Source: Phocaeicola salanitronis DSM 18170 (lineage in GTDB: Bacteria > Bacteroidota > Bacteroidia > Bacteroidales > Bacteroidaceae). Taken from it: a DNA stretch of 64,000 nucleotides. The notes under the pieces were generated by a model. That model saw only the letters and a list, made by a program, of their open reading frames with translations, did no database searches and was not told the origin of the DNA. The stretch lies in contig NC_015164.1 of the NCBI RefSeq assembly GCF_000190575.1, positions 868,001 to 932,000 on the forward strand, given 5' to 3'. This document shows, piece after piece, positions 34,871 to 43,540 of the stretch (its first letter is position 1; every line of letters begins with the position of its first letter). Both the position numbers and the translations under genes were made by a program.

Positions 34871-34940
34871 TTCACCACAGAGTACACAGAGGCACACTGA
34901 GTCTTAATTTCACAGTGATACCCTGTGTCTCTGTGGTGAA
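34871..34940 (-). terminator. CACAGAG-family hairpin between convergent genes
   Basis: TTCACCACAG (34871-34880) pairs with CTGTGGTGAA (34931-34940), with further imperfect pairing inside. On the minus strand it is followed by CTTTTTAC, so it best fits termination of the alcohol dehydrogenase gene. It may also block read-through from the nitroreductase gene. Confidence 0.55.
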
Positions 34941-34948
34941 AAAACATT

Positions 34949-35980
34949 CTATCCAATCGCCACTTTAATCACTCCGTCTTCCCTGTTCTCGAATAAGCGG
35001 TAAGCTTCTTCGATACGGCTAAGCGGAAAACGGTGGGTAATGAGCGGAGTGGTGTCAATCTTCCCCGCTTCTATCAGACGAAGAATCTCGGCACAATCGC
35101 ATCCGTCTACCCCTCCCGTCTTAAAAGTCAGGTTCTTGCCATACATATCGGGCAAAGGCAAAATCTGCGGCTCGTCATACATCGCCACCACAGTCACAAC
35201 CGCATTCGGACGGGCGCATTGCCATGCCAGCTGAAACGTATCGCGTGCTCCAGCCACTTCCATCACCACATCGGCTCCTCCATGGTCGCTATGCGCATGC
35301 ACAAAGGCAAGGCATTCTTCAGGAGTTGTCACCAACACATCCAGATAATGCTCACGGACAAACCGAATACGCTCGGGCGATTTCTCGCATACAATGATGC
35401 GGCGCGGATGCTTCAGCATCGTACACAGAAGCGAACAGATTCCCGTAGGGCCCGCACCGATAATCAGCACCGTGTCTTCGGGAGTTATCTCAGAGATGCG
35501 TGCAGCCCAAAAGCCGGTAGCAAGAATATCGCCCACGAACAAAGCTTGCTCATCGCTCACGCCGTCGGGAATGCGAGTCAATCCTTGGTCGGCATGAGGC
35601 ACACGGACATATTCCGCCTGACCGCCGTCAATCCGGCATCCTAACGCCCAGCCTCCATCGGGGTCGGTGCAATTATTCACATACCCATGCCTGCAGAAAA
35701 AACATTCGCCGCAAAAGGTCTCTACATTTACAGCAACACGGTCGCCGGGCTTTACGTTCCGTACCGCATCACCCGTTTCTTCTACTATGCCCACCATTTC
35801 GTGCCCCACTGTAATGCCCGGAACGGCACGCGGAACACTTCCGTGCTTGATATGCAAATCACTGGTACAAATACTCCCCAACGTGACACGCACAATCGCG
35901 TCACGGGCATCCTTCAACCGAGGTCTCGGCTTCTCTCTCAATTCGAACTTTCCCTGTTCTACATACGTATATGCCAACAT
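34949..35980 (-). CDS. Zinc-dependent alcohol dehydrogenase (MDR superfamily)
   Basis: A 343-residue medium-chain dehydrogenase. The catalytic zinc ligands are the cysteine in LGSICTSDLHIKHG (about 38) and the histidine-glutamate pair in VGHEMVGIVEE (about 59-60). The structural-zinc cysteines are clustered in ETFCGECFFCRHGYVNNC (about 89-103). The Rossmann motif is VLIIGAGPTGICSLL (about 169-183). It resembles threonine or sorbitol dehydrogenase-like members; the substrate is not clear. It is monocistronic with its own -7 box upstream. Confidence 0.9.
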   Translation of the reverse strand: MLAYTYVEQGKFELREKPRPRLKDARDAIVRVTLGSICTSDLHIKHGSVPRAVPGITVGHEMVGIVEETGDAVRNVKPGDRVAVNVETFCGECFFCRHGYVNNCTDPDGGWALGCRIDGGQAEYVRVPHADQGLTRIPDGVSDEQALFVGDILATGFWAARISEITPEDTVLIIGAGPTGICSLLCTMLKHPRRIIVCEKSPERIRFVREHYLDVLVTTPEECLAFVHAHSDHGGADVVMEVAGARDTFQLAWQCARPNAVVTVVAMYDEPQILPLPDMYGKNLTFKTGGVDGCDCAEILRLIEAGKIDTTPLITHRFPLSRIEEAYRLFENREDGVIKVAIG

Positions 35981-36013
35981 AAGTCCATTTACTATTTTTC
36001 AATTTACAATTTA

Positions 36014-36021
36014 CAAAACTA
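36014..36021 (-). promoter_or_regulatory. -7 box of the alcohol dehydrogenase gene
   Basis: Minus-strand TAGTTTTG matches TAnnTTTG, 33 bases from the ATG. A TTG at 36042-36044, 20 bases away, is a partial -33 element. The rest of the gap (36045-36110) is a low-complexity CACATT repeat. Confidence 0.5.
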
Positions 36022-36115
36022 CACTTCGATATGCTAATAAACAATGTGGCAATGTGCAGATTCATTCTCACATTCTCACATTAGCACATTATTTATTAGC
36101 ACATTTTAAATATAC

Positions 36116-37378
36116 TCATTTCCTCCCAAACTCCGGGTCAATCTTCAACAATGCCGTAACAGCAAAAGTTACCGCACAGCAAACCATAATCCAAATAAAG
36201 AACATCCGGTAACCCAATTGCTCTTGAAGCCAGCCCGCTGCCATCCCCGGAAGCATCATGCCCAATGCCATAAACGCCGTACAGAAGGCGTAATGTGCCG
36301 TGCTATGCGCTCCACGCGAAAAATAAATGAGATACATCATATAAGCGGTAAAACCGAATCCGTATCCGAACTGCTCAACAAAGATACAGACATTGACCCA
36401 TAATAAACTTGTTTCAGGGAAATAACTTAAATAAACATAAACCAAATCAGGCAAAGAAATTGCCCAGACCATCAGCCACAGCCAGCGCTTCAATCCATGA
36501 CGGGATACGGCTATGCCTCCCAAAATACCTCCTATCGTAAGCCCGATAATGCCTACCGTACCTTGGGTAAAACCGATTTGCTCGGTAGTCATCCCCAATC
36601 CGCCTTCGGAGACGGGGTCGAGCAAGAAAGGAATGCTCATCTTTGCCAACTGCGCTTCGGGAAAGCGGTAAAGCAGCATAAACAGAAGCGCCACCCCAAT
36701 GCCTTCTTTCTGGAAAAACGAACGGAAAGTAAGCAAGAATTCATGTAACAGTCCGCGTGCCGACACATTGGCTGCAGGATGGTCGGAGTCCGGACGCGGA
36801 AGCACAAAAGCATGATAGACAAACAATGCCAGAAACAAGCCTGCCATTACCAGAAACGTCATGCTCCACGCATACGGAATGCCCCGCCCCGACTTTTCCA
36901 GATAACCGGCAAACATAATCAGCAATCCCTGCCCTGCAATAGTAGCTATGCGGTAAAATGTGCTTCGGATGCCGACAAACAGAGCCTGCCGGTGCGGAGA
37001 AAGCCCTAGCATATAAAAACCGTCCGCGGCGATGTCGTGCGTGGCAGACGCAAAAGCCATTAGCCAAAATACAGCTAAAGTCGATTGGAAAAAACGGTCG
37101 GCAGGAATCAGAAAAGCAATGCCCGCCAGTCCGGCACCCACCAATACCTGCATGGCAACAATCCACCAGCGTTTCGTCCGCATCAGGTCGATGAACGGAC
37201 TCCATAACGGCTTAATCACCCACGGCAAGTTCAGCCAACCTGTATACAAAGCCACCTCCGTATTGGAAATGCCCATGCGCTTATACATCACCAACGACAA
37301 CGTCATCACTGCAATATAAGGCAATCCCTCGGCAAAATATAATGTGGGCACCCATGCCCACGCCGCATCTTTTTTCAT
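36116..37378 (-). CDS. AmpG-like MFS transporter
   Basis: A 12-helix major facilitator of the AmpG/PAT type. Signatures are WVPTLYFAEGLPYIAVMTLS, PWVIKPLWSPFIDL (about 54-67), ASATHDIAADGFYM (about 110-123) and FGYGFGFTAYMMYLIYFSRG. It is a clear paralogue of the carrier at 58309-59679. The start at 37378 gives an ATGA overlap with the stop of the PepSY-like gene; the upstream frame start at 37396 would overlap further. AmpG imports muropeptides, but the substrate here is not known and it has no glycan genes beside it. Confidence 0.85.
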   Translation of the reverse strand: MKKDAAWAWVPTLYFAEGLPYIAVMTLSLVMYKRMGISNTEVALYTGWLNLPWVIKPLWSPFIDLMRTKRWWIVAMQVLVGAGLAGIAFLIPADRFFQSTLAVFWLMAFASATHDIAADGFYMLGLSPHRQALFVGIRSTFYRIATIAGQGLLIMFAGYLEKSGRGIPYAWSMTFLVMAGLFLALFVYHAFVLPRPDSDHPAANVSARGLLHEFLLTFRSFFQKEGIGVALLFMLLYRFPEAQLAKMSIPFLLDPVSEGGLGMTTEQIGFTQGTVGIIGLTIGGILGGIAVSRHGLKRWLWLMVWAISLPDLVYVYLSYFPETSLLWVNVCIFVEQFGYGFGFTAYMMYLIYFSRGAHSTAHYAFCTAFMALGMMLPGMAAGWLQEQLGYRMFFIWIMVCCAVTFAVTALLKIDPEFGRK

Positions 37379-38025
37379 GCCTCCCCGCCGTGCCATTCAT
37401 CATCCCCTTCGTCAAAACGGTCTTCTCCATCATCTTCATCGTCATCGTCGTGGCAACAACCGTGATGGCGGTGGTCACGGTGATGGCGCGGGCGATACCG
37501 GCGGTCATCCCATTCGTCGTCTCCTTCATCGAAATGGTCTTCCCCGTCATCCCAAAACTCACCTTCCCAGCGTCCTTCATCCCATTCGTCATCCCACTCG
37601 TCATCGTAAAAACGCTCAATGATATTGCCTCTTTCCGATACCACCAACACATAGCTCCGGTCGTTCCGGTCGGCCTGTACGATGTAATACATCCCCCGAC
37701 GGTTCTCCATCGCCTTGTTATCGTTGTCGTCTATTTCTTCATAAACAAATCCCGAACGCTTCAATACATTAATGACCGCACGGGGAAGACGGCTTCGGCG
37801 CACTTCCCACATCGTACGCAACCATTCCCCGCCGGAGTTGAAGATAGCTATCTTTTCCGCACCCCGATGGTTCATCTTCACTTCGATAAACCCGTCATCG
37901 TAATCTTTATCCAAAATACGGGCATTCGGATAACGGTTCCGAACAAACGAAACAGGATCACTCTCAGCATACACACTTAACGCAAAGCACATTGCCAGCA
38001 TTCCAAAAAATACACGCATTTTCAT
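37375..38025 (-). CDS. Secreted PepSY-like protein with Asp/His-rich tail
   Basis: A protein of about 216 residues with a signal peptide (MRVFFGMLAMCFALSVYA) and one PepSY-like (BLIP-like, DUF2874-type) region, residues about 25-140, with FVRNRYPNARILDKDYDDGF and YVLVVSERGNIIERF. The last 70 residues are extremely acidic, made of DDEWDEG-like and EGDDEWD repeats around a central RHHRDHRHHGCCHDDDDE cluster, which looks like a metal-binding tail. The start could be 38025 or 38019. It has its own -7 box and overlaps the downstream MFS gene by four bases (ATGA), so the two are coupled. Function unknown. Confidence 0.78.
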   Translation of the reverse strand: MKMRVFFGMLAMCFALSVYAESDPVSFVRNRYPNARILDKDYDDGFIEVKMNHRGAEKIAIFNSGGEWLRTMWEVRRSRLPRAVINVLKRSGFVYEEIDDNDNKAMENRRGMYYIVQADRNDRSYVLVVSERGNIIERFYDDEWDDEWDEGRWEGEFWDDGEDHFDEGDDEWDDRRYRPRHHRDHRHHGCCHDDDDEDDGEDRFDEGDDEWHGGEA

Positions 38026-38050
38026 AAATTGTCTGCTTTTATGGTTAAGG

Positions 38051-38058
38051 CAAATGTA
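38051..38058 (-). promoter_or_regulatory. -7 box of the PepSY-like/MFS operon
   Basis: Minus-strand TACATTTG matches TAnnTTTG, 25 bases before the ATG at 38025. Confidence 0.5.
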
Positions 38059-38230
38059 CAAAGCTTTTCTTATTGATAAGGATATAACAGTGTTAAGAAA
38101 GTCAAAAGCCCGCTCATCACAGAAGGCTTTCCCTTATTGACAATGGTATGACTTATACTTCCCGCGGTACTTATTTGTGCATTTGTCGATGCCATCATAG
38201 TAGAGACGATGTGCACAGAATGCATATAAC

Positions 38231-39118
38231 TCAAAGCTTTTCTACATCTTCCGATGACAGTCCGGTAATTTCTGCAATCTTATCCGAGGCGATTCCAAGA
38301 TTTTTCATACCTTTGGCGTTTTTCAAGCGTTCATCCATTCTTCCTTCGGCTATTCCTTCTAATCGTCCTTCCATGTTCCCTTCTTCCTTTGCCGAACTAA
38401 GCACATCATTTTGAATCATAACTGCATTCAAGTGCTCATCGTAGGCACGACGTTCCTGGGGTGTCATCGAATAATAACGAAGTTTTTCACGTGCTTCATT
38501 CAGCCCGGGTGCCGTAGTGTCCGGACGGATAATTCCCTCCTTCAGGTAGCGCATCCATTCTTCGAGCGGCGTAACCGCTACGTCATTAAACTCGTTTACC
38601 CGTATTAAAATGTATTCAGGGAATATGGATGCAGGCGTACGGGTGACAAAGGCGTTCCGTTCCTTGACATTTACTTGCAATTCATCGTGTGTATGTACAC
38701 CGATGAAACGGTTTTGCCTGTGGTAAAGATAGTCTGTCCCCTTTCCGATGTCGAAATAAAGGATACTGATAGAATAGACTTTCTTCACTTTATTATATGA
38801 ATTGCCCAACGAGATGTGTTCAGTAATAGCTTTCGCCACACCGTATAAAATACGTTCCAGATAATAAAGCTCACGAGTGTTCTGTACTTCGATGATGATG
38901 ATTTCGTCCTTGCTGTTTTTCGCTTTGATGTCAACACGGTTGTACTTATCATCATAGCTTTCCTGATTTCCCTCGCTTGCCAATATCTCAATGATTTTAA
39001 TAGGTTTGCCAAAAAACACAGTCAGGAAGCCTTCCAGCACATCGCAGTTTGCCTTTTGACAGAGCAAACGTTTGATTGCCCAGTCGAAGCGGATGTATCA
39101 GTCTTGCAGTTCACTCAT
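38231..39118 (-). pseudogene. Rpn/PD-(D/E)XK nuclease family gene with in-frame TGA at codon 7
   Basis: The frame from the ATG at 39118 reads MSELQD, then TGA at 39098-39100, then continues YIRFDWAIKRLLCQKANCDVLEG and on to the end without further damage. The conserved start of this Bacteroidetes family spans the stop, and a lysine codon is expected there, so one nonsense change appears to have broken the gene. The rest shows the PD-(D/E)XK core (ESYDDKYNRVDIKAKNSKDEIIIIEVQ), a long middle region and the repetitive AKEEGNMEGRLEGIAEGRMDE tail before a helix-turn-helix-like end. Rpn proteins are recombination-promoting nucleases. Re-initiation at TTG 39067 is possible but would drop the first 17 residues. 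Confidence 0.75.
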
Positions 39119-39153
39119 AACATTTCGGTATTGAGTGTGAATAACATTTTATG

Positions 39154-39161
39154 CAAAGGTA
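39154..39161 (-). promoter_or_regulatory. -7 box of the Rpn-family pseudogene
   Basis: Minus-strand TACCTTTG matches TAnnTTTG and is 35 bases before the ATG at 39118. This supports 39118 as the original start. Confidence 0.5.
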
Positions 39162-39195
39162 ACGAATTGTTTTCATATAACGATTTGACTGGGCG

Positions 39196-39243
39196 ATAAA
39201 AAAGGACCGGAACTCATGCATCGCACACAAGTTCCGGCCTTCC
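39196..39243 (-). terminator. Terminator at the end of the SusC-to-GH18 operon
   Basis: On the minus strand GCCGGAACT pairs with AGTTCCGG(T)C around a 15-base loop and is followed by a run of seven T (39197-39203). It lies 40 bases after the GH18 stop codon. Confidence 0.75.
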
Positions 39244-39282
39244 TTCACTTTATTTATCTATTAAACAACAGGTAGAGAGTTT

Positions 39283-41235
39283 TTAACGCGATAATGTATA
39301 TGTACCACAAGAGTGGTCTTCAGTCACTTGCGGCAAAGAAGTATATGTGCCATCTTCACCTACCGAATATACACTCAAACCATAACGATGTTGAGTATTG
39401 CTGATCATCTGTACCGTTCCACCCGGACTGGTTTCCAAACGATAAATATAAGCTTCATTTGCCGGCCAAGAAATAGGATTGCTTGTATAAGTACCAACAC
39501 CCATCGCATATTGCTGACCGTTCAATTCGCCAAATGCGCCAACTGATACAGTAGCCGTACCATAATCTTCATTGTATTCCATTACGAACGGCAAAGTATC
39601 TGTTACTGTACCCGATGAATTGACGTCACTTTCCCAACCGTACACATTATAAGTCTTACCTGCTTCTCTTGCTTCGATACGAATGGTAAATTCCTTAGAA
39701 CTGTGCCAATCCCACCACTGACTATCATCAGTCGTGCTGATGAAGTAATACAAAGAATTAGCTGATGTAACATTCCACGTACCAATATAAGAGTCGTATG
39801 ACGGAATAGAGAACTGAACCGGAGTCATTTCTGTACGAGAATATACATTACCCGTCCATTCTACAGTCTGTCCGTCATACAAGATGTCGGCAACCTCGTC
39901 GAATGTCGGAGTGTACAGACGATTCGACCTCAAATTATAGAATGCAAAATAACCATAGTTATCTTTTACTGTCTGGAGGTATTCTTCGTTTACAGGAACT
40001 ATTCTCGCATTACCATTGTCGTTTTCACCTACCAATGTAATAGCATACGGAGCTTCTATCTCATTGCTAACGTCTTGGCTGTAATATTCATGGAATGCAC
40101 CATACGTACCATATACAGTATAGTCTATCAAGTCTTCCAGATTGCTGCCTACCGGATGGTCATCCTCACGATACCAGTAGATACCGAATGCGCTTTCACT
40201 CTTCGGCAATACTTCGCGGCAGATTTCCAGCATACGGGTATAGTTTTCACCTGTACATTCGTCAACCGAAGCCACAACTCCCGAACCTGATGTAGCACTT
40301 CCCTTGAAAGTACCCTCTGCATAAGAAGAATATTCATCGTCGAAGTCGAATCCGTCGAATCCGTAAATGTCAGCATACATCTTCAGTTCCTGTGCAAATG
40401 CTCTTGCGCCTTCTTCACTCAAACTGCGCATACCGGCATCATCGTGATTACCCAAGATAGAAAGGTGAACCTTAATGCCTTTTTCCTGCAACGGACGAAT
40501 GATTTCATCAGCATGCTGCAACACGAAAGTCACCTGGTCGTTGCAATAAATATAAGGCTTGCCGTCCGCGCTCAAGTTCATATTGGCAGCGAAAATGCTC
40601 ACGATATCGAAGAACGGTTCACCGTTCGACAACGTATATTCGCCGGCATTCAACGGGTTCTCGTTGTTCACTTCGATGTAGCACAAGTTCTTAATCGCCT
40701 TGTTGTGCTGCGGAATATTCACCTGAGCCACCTGATATACATACATCGCGTTGTTTTGTGAAACCGTCACGCCATCATTGGCAGTAGCTGTAATGGCAAC
40801 CGCATTACCGTCTCCGCCTGCCGGGATGTTGACAGCCACGTAATCCGACTTGCGTTGTCCTGCCGGAATGGTCACCGTACCGCCGTTTGCCAAAGTCACG
40901 CCGCTATACGCCGTGTAGTTGGTTCCGTTCTTGTCGTTGTACGACTGCAACGAGTCATTGTTTACCGTAAAAGTCACCTGTGTATCGGTATCTGCGGTCT
41001 TGCTCAATTCAAAATATACATAGCCTGTAGCCGCCTCGCCGTTGCGTACAGTCAAGGTTGTACCCATTCTTGCTCCGGCAGCCGAACGTACCGCACCAAA
41101 AGTCTCGCCTACGTTTTCCCAAGGATTCGACGCATTGTTAGGCACTTCGATATCATCTTCACAGGCTGTAAAAGCTACTCCCGAACATACGAGAGCCATT
41201 GCCATGAAAGCTGATTTAAAAGTTATATGTTTCAT
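39283..41235 (-). CDS. GH18 endo-beta-N-acetylglucosaminidase, surface lipoprotein
   Basis: Cuts between the two core GlcNAc residues of N-glycans, releasing the glycan from protein. The 650-residue protein has a lipobox (AFTAC, C25) followed by EDD, an acidic patch typical of surface export in Bacteroidetes. A DUF1735-type beta domain (about 50-170) precedes the GH18 barrel (about 185-460). The catalytic motif DxxDxDxE is intact as D294, D297, D299 and E301 in YGFDGFDFDDEYS. A C-terminal beta-sandwich (about 490-650) completes it. The architecture matches the B. thetaiotaomicron high-mannose enzyme BT_3987 as I recall it. It is the last gene of the leftward arm. Confidence 0.92.
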   Translation of the reverse strand: MKHITFKSAFMAMALVCSGVAFTACEDDIEVPNNASNPWENVGETFGAVRSAAGARMGTTLTVRNGEAATGYVYFELSKTADTDTQVTFTVNNDSLQSYNDKNGTNYTAYSGVTLANGGTVTIPAGQRKSDYVAVNIPAGGDGNAVAITATANDGVTVSQNNAMYVYQVAQVNIPQHNKAIKNLCYIEVNNENPLNAGEYTLSNGEPFFDIVSIFAANMNLSADGKPYIYCNDQVTFVLQHADEIIRPLQEKGIKVHLSILGNHDDAGMRSLSEEGARAFAQELKMYADIYGFDGFDFDDEYSSYAEGTFKGSATSGSGVVASVDECTGENYTRMLEICREVLPKSESAFGIYWYREDDHPVGSNLEDLIDYTVYGTYGAFHEYYSQDVSNEIEAPYAITLVGENDNGNARIVPVNEEYLQTVKDNYGYFAFYNLRSNRLYTPTFDEVADILYDGQTVEWTGNVYSRTEMTPVQFSIPSYDSYIGTWNVTSANSLYYFISTTDDSQWWDWHSSKEFTIRIEAREAGKTYNVYGWESDVNSSGTVTDTLPFVMEYNEDYGTATVSVGAFGELNGQQYAMGVGTYTSNPISWPANEAYIYRLETSPGGTVQMISNTQHRYGLSVYSVGEDGTYTSLPQVTEDHSCGTYTLSR

Positions 41236-41275
41236 AATTCATTCTGATTTTTAAGGTTGTTACTCCTTCATCTAA

Positions 41276-42481
41276 TTATTCTGTTGCAGGAAGGCTGACA
41301 GAAACCCATTGCAAACCTGCAACCTCAGCTACGCCGTTGTTGCCGTATTGGCTATAGTCCTTAATCTCGTCAACGCCGTCATTCAGTTTCCAGTACATCA
41401 ACAGGTTCGGTTCGTTTTCCGGTTCCAAAACTGCATAGAAATGATTTTCGGCATTGATTTCTTCCGGAGTCAGCACTTTATCCCAAATACGCACTTCCGA
41501 CATCTCGCCTTCGAACCAGCGTGAAGCGCTGTATGAGTGTCCTACCCAGAAGCTGCGTGCCTTACCATCGTTGTCGTTCGAATATTCCGGACTCCAGTCT
41601 ACAGGACCTTGGTTCACTCCGGTAAACGTATTTACCAAGCTGCCGTTGAAATAGACATTGACTTCCTGTGCGTCGCTGTCGTAAGTAATAGCCACGTGTG
41701 TCCAAACATTCTCTTCTACCGCACGGCTTACCGCAAAATTACCAGCACTACCGGTTGCTATCTGCAAAATGTTAGATGCCAGACCCGCATCACCAAAACG
41801 GAACAAGAAGTTGCCTTCAATACCCATCAGGGTGCTGATGCCCGACTCATGGCCTTCGCCGCTCAACGAATACGGATAAATCAAGGCTTCGCAAGTCAAC
41901 TTGGTCAAATTCCTGAACTTATCAGGAGTAGCCCATGCATTACCCGGACGCAATGCATTGTCGTCCAGATTTGCAACCACATTAATCAACGCACCCTTTT
42001 GGAATACATAGTAACGGGTATTCTGCGAACCCAACACACCGATACTGCAATTGGTTACCGTTATCGGCAACACGTAAGTTTTCGTATCGTCCATGGTGCT
42101 CAGCCCGATGAAATTGATTGCGATAGGGTCAGAGTTCAGGCTACCGGCTCTTATCACGCCCTGTGTCGTAGCCAGTTCATAGTTCGCACTCGGAACCATT
42201 TCTATCTCTTTCGTTCCGTCAGTGTAAAGATCCTTATACGTCTGGACCTTATTTGCATCGGCAGCAATGGTAAACGTAACATCCGAATCTTGCGGTTTCG
42301 GAATAGAGAAAGTAAATTCCTGCGTCTCGTCTTCAGCCGTAGCCATCATCAACACCACAGCAGGTGTCGTGTCGGTCACGAACATCTGATTGTCGAAGTT
42401 CTCGATGTCATCCGAGCAGCCGGCAAACATACCACCTGCCACTGCCATCAGAGAAGCGAAATAAATATGTTTCAGTTTCAT
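41276..42481 (-). CDS. Surface glycan-binding lipoprotein, DUF1735 plus LamG
   Basis: A 401-residue SusE-position protein. The lipobox is FAGC (C22) followed by SDDIE, consistent with surface display. A DUF1735 domain (about 30-160) is followed by a LamG/concanavalin-like domain (about 190-380) with NVWTHVAITYDSDAQEVNVYFNGSLV and FEGEMSEVRIWDKVLTPEEI. No catalytic residues are expected; it should hold glycan at the cell surface for the adjacent GH18 enzyme and the SusCD importer. It is 10 bases after the GH18-like gene and 40 bases before the GH18 enzyme gene. Confidence 0.85.
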   Translation of the reverse strand: MKLKHIYFASLMAVAGGMFAGCSDDIENFDNQMFVTDTTPAVVLMMATAEDETQEFTFSIPKPQDSDVTFTIAADANKVQTYKDLYTDGTKEIEMVPSANYELATTQGVIRAGSLNSDPIAINFIGLSTMDDTKTYVLPITVTNCSIGVLGSQNTRYYVFQKGALINVVANLDDNALRPGNAWATPDKFRNLTKLTCEALIYPYSLSGEGHESGISTLMGIEGNFLFRFGDAGLASNILQIATGSAGNFAVSRAVEENVWTHVAITYDSDAQEVNVYFNGSLVNTFTGVNQGPVDWSPEYSNDNDGKARSFWVGHSYSASRWFEGEMSEVRIWDKVLTPEEINAENHFYAVLEPENEPNLLMYWKLNDGVDEIKDYSQYGNNGVAEVAGLQWVSVSLPATE

Positions 42482-42491
42482 AATTCAATCT

Positions 42492-43514
42492 TTATTTAGT
42501 TGGAGCTGGATTCAATGTATTAATGGCATCTTTCACATAGGTGTACATGCCGCCTGTAGAATAGTAATCGTTCTGCACATTGTAGATAGCGATGCCTGCA
42601 CGGGTAAAGCCGTCAGTTGCCGGATAACCTCCGGATACCCACTCAGCCACTTCGCCCAAGGCACGTGTGCTGCCCCAATATCCATACGAGGTGTCCGAAG
42701 AATCTTCCGGTGTAGTAGATACGGCAATCAGGATGTTACCGGTAGGCACACCTTCCGTCAATGCCTGTTGCACTGTCAGCATCAAGCGGTTGGTGTCTTC
42801 CACATCGTCAATATCCAAAATAATGTAGTCGCACGAAGCCAGAATACCCTTATCGGTCAGGTTCTGCGGTTTGCCCTGCCACGTCAGGATTTTATCGGCA
42901 TTCGCACTCTTCCATGTATTTGCCGCATTCAACACGATGTTCTGCTTCGTTTCGTAAGCCGTAAGCGCAGATCCGGTCATAAAATCGGGATTCTGGCCGA
43001 CAAATTCCACGATTATTCCGTCAAACGAATCGGAGCAAGCGAACAAAGCGTCCAATTCTGTCTGCAAGTACGTATTGAACTCCGCACTTGTCGTTGACTG
43101 GTCACCGCCATTGGCAAACTGCTGGTCAACCCATGCCTGCTCGATGTCGGGTACACTGATGGTATAAACCACCTTCGTACCTTTCGCGCGCACTTCTTCC
43201 ATATCGCTCAGTTCAAATTCTGCCAATGATTCGGGATACATCATCGAAATGACATCCACACTGTCAGGCACGCTCGTAATGTGCTGCCCTGCACTTTGCG
43301 GTACTTTCGCGCTATTGTCAAACCACGCATAAACGATTTTATGGTCAGATGCTTTATAGTCATTCAGAGCCTGCACATACGCTGCATACGATTCCGGATA
43401 AGTTTCTTCCGTCGTAGGCTGTACGATGTCCAAACTTTCCACATCGGTACAAGAAACCATAACCAGGCTTCCCATAGCGAACAAGCCCAAAGCTGTTTTC
43501 AATATATTTTTCAT
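42492..43514 (-). CDS. GH18-like surface protein lacking catalytic acids
   Basis: A 340-residue lipoprotein (VMVSC, C22) whose barrel resembles GH18: KIVYAWFDNS, DVISMMYPES, KVVYTISVPDIEQAW and the strand SFDGIIVEFVGQNP. In catalytic GH18 that strand reads DxxDxDxE. Here the positions are D165, I168, E170 and V172, so the catalytic glutamate and the two following acids are replaced. It should therefore bind N-glycan rather than cut it, as a surface glycan-binding protein. It stands between SusD and the LamG protein, in line with this role. Confidence 0.8.
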   Translation of the reverse strand: MKNILKTALGLFAMGSLVMVSCTDVESLDIVQPTTEETYPESYAAYVQALNDYKASDHKIVYAWFDNSAKVPQSAGQHITSVPDSVDVISMMYPESLAEFELSDMEEVRAKGTKVVYTISVPDIEQAWVDQQFANGGDQSTTSAEFNTYLQTELDALFACSDSFDGIIVEFVGQNPDFMTGSALTAYETKQNIVLNAANTWKSANADKILTWQGKPQNLTDKGILASCDYIILDIDDVEDTNRLMLTVQQALTEGVPTGNILIAVSTTPEDSSDTSYGYWGSTRALGEVAEWVSGGYPATDGFTRAGIAIYNVQNDYYSTGGMYTYVKDAINTLNPAPTK

Positions 43515-43540
43515 ATCGCTTTGAATTTTAGGTTAATAGT

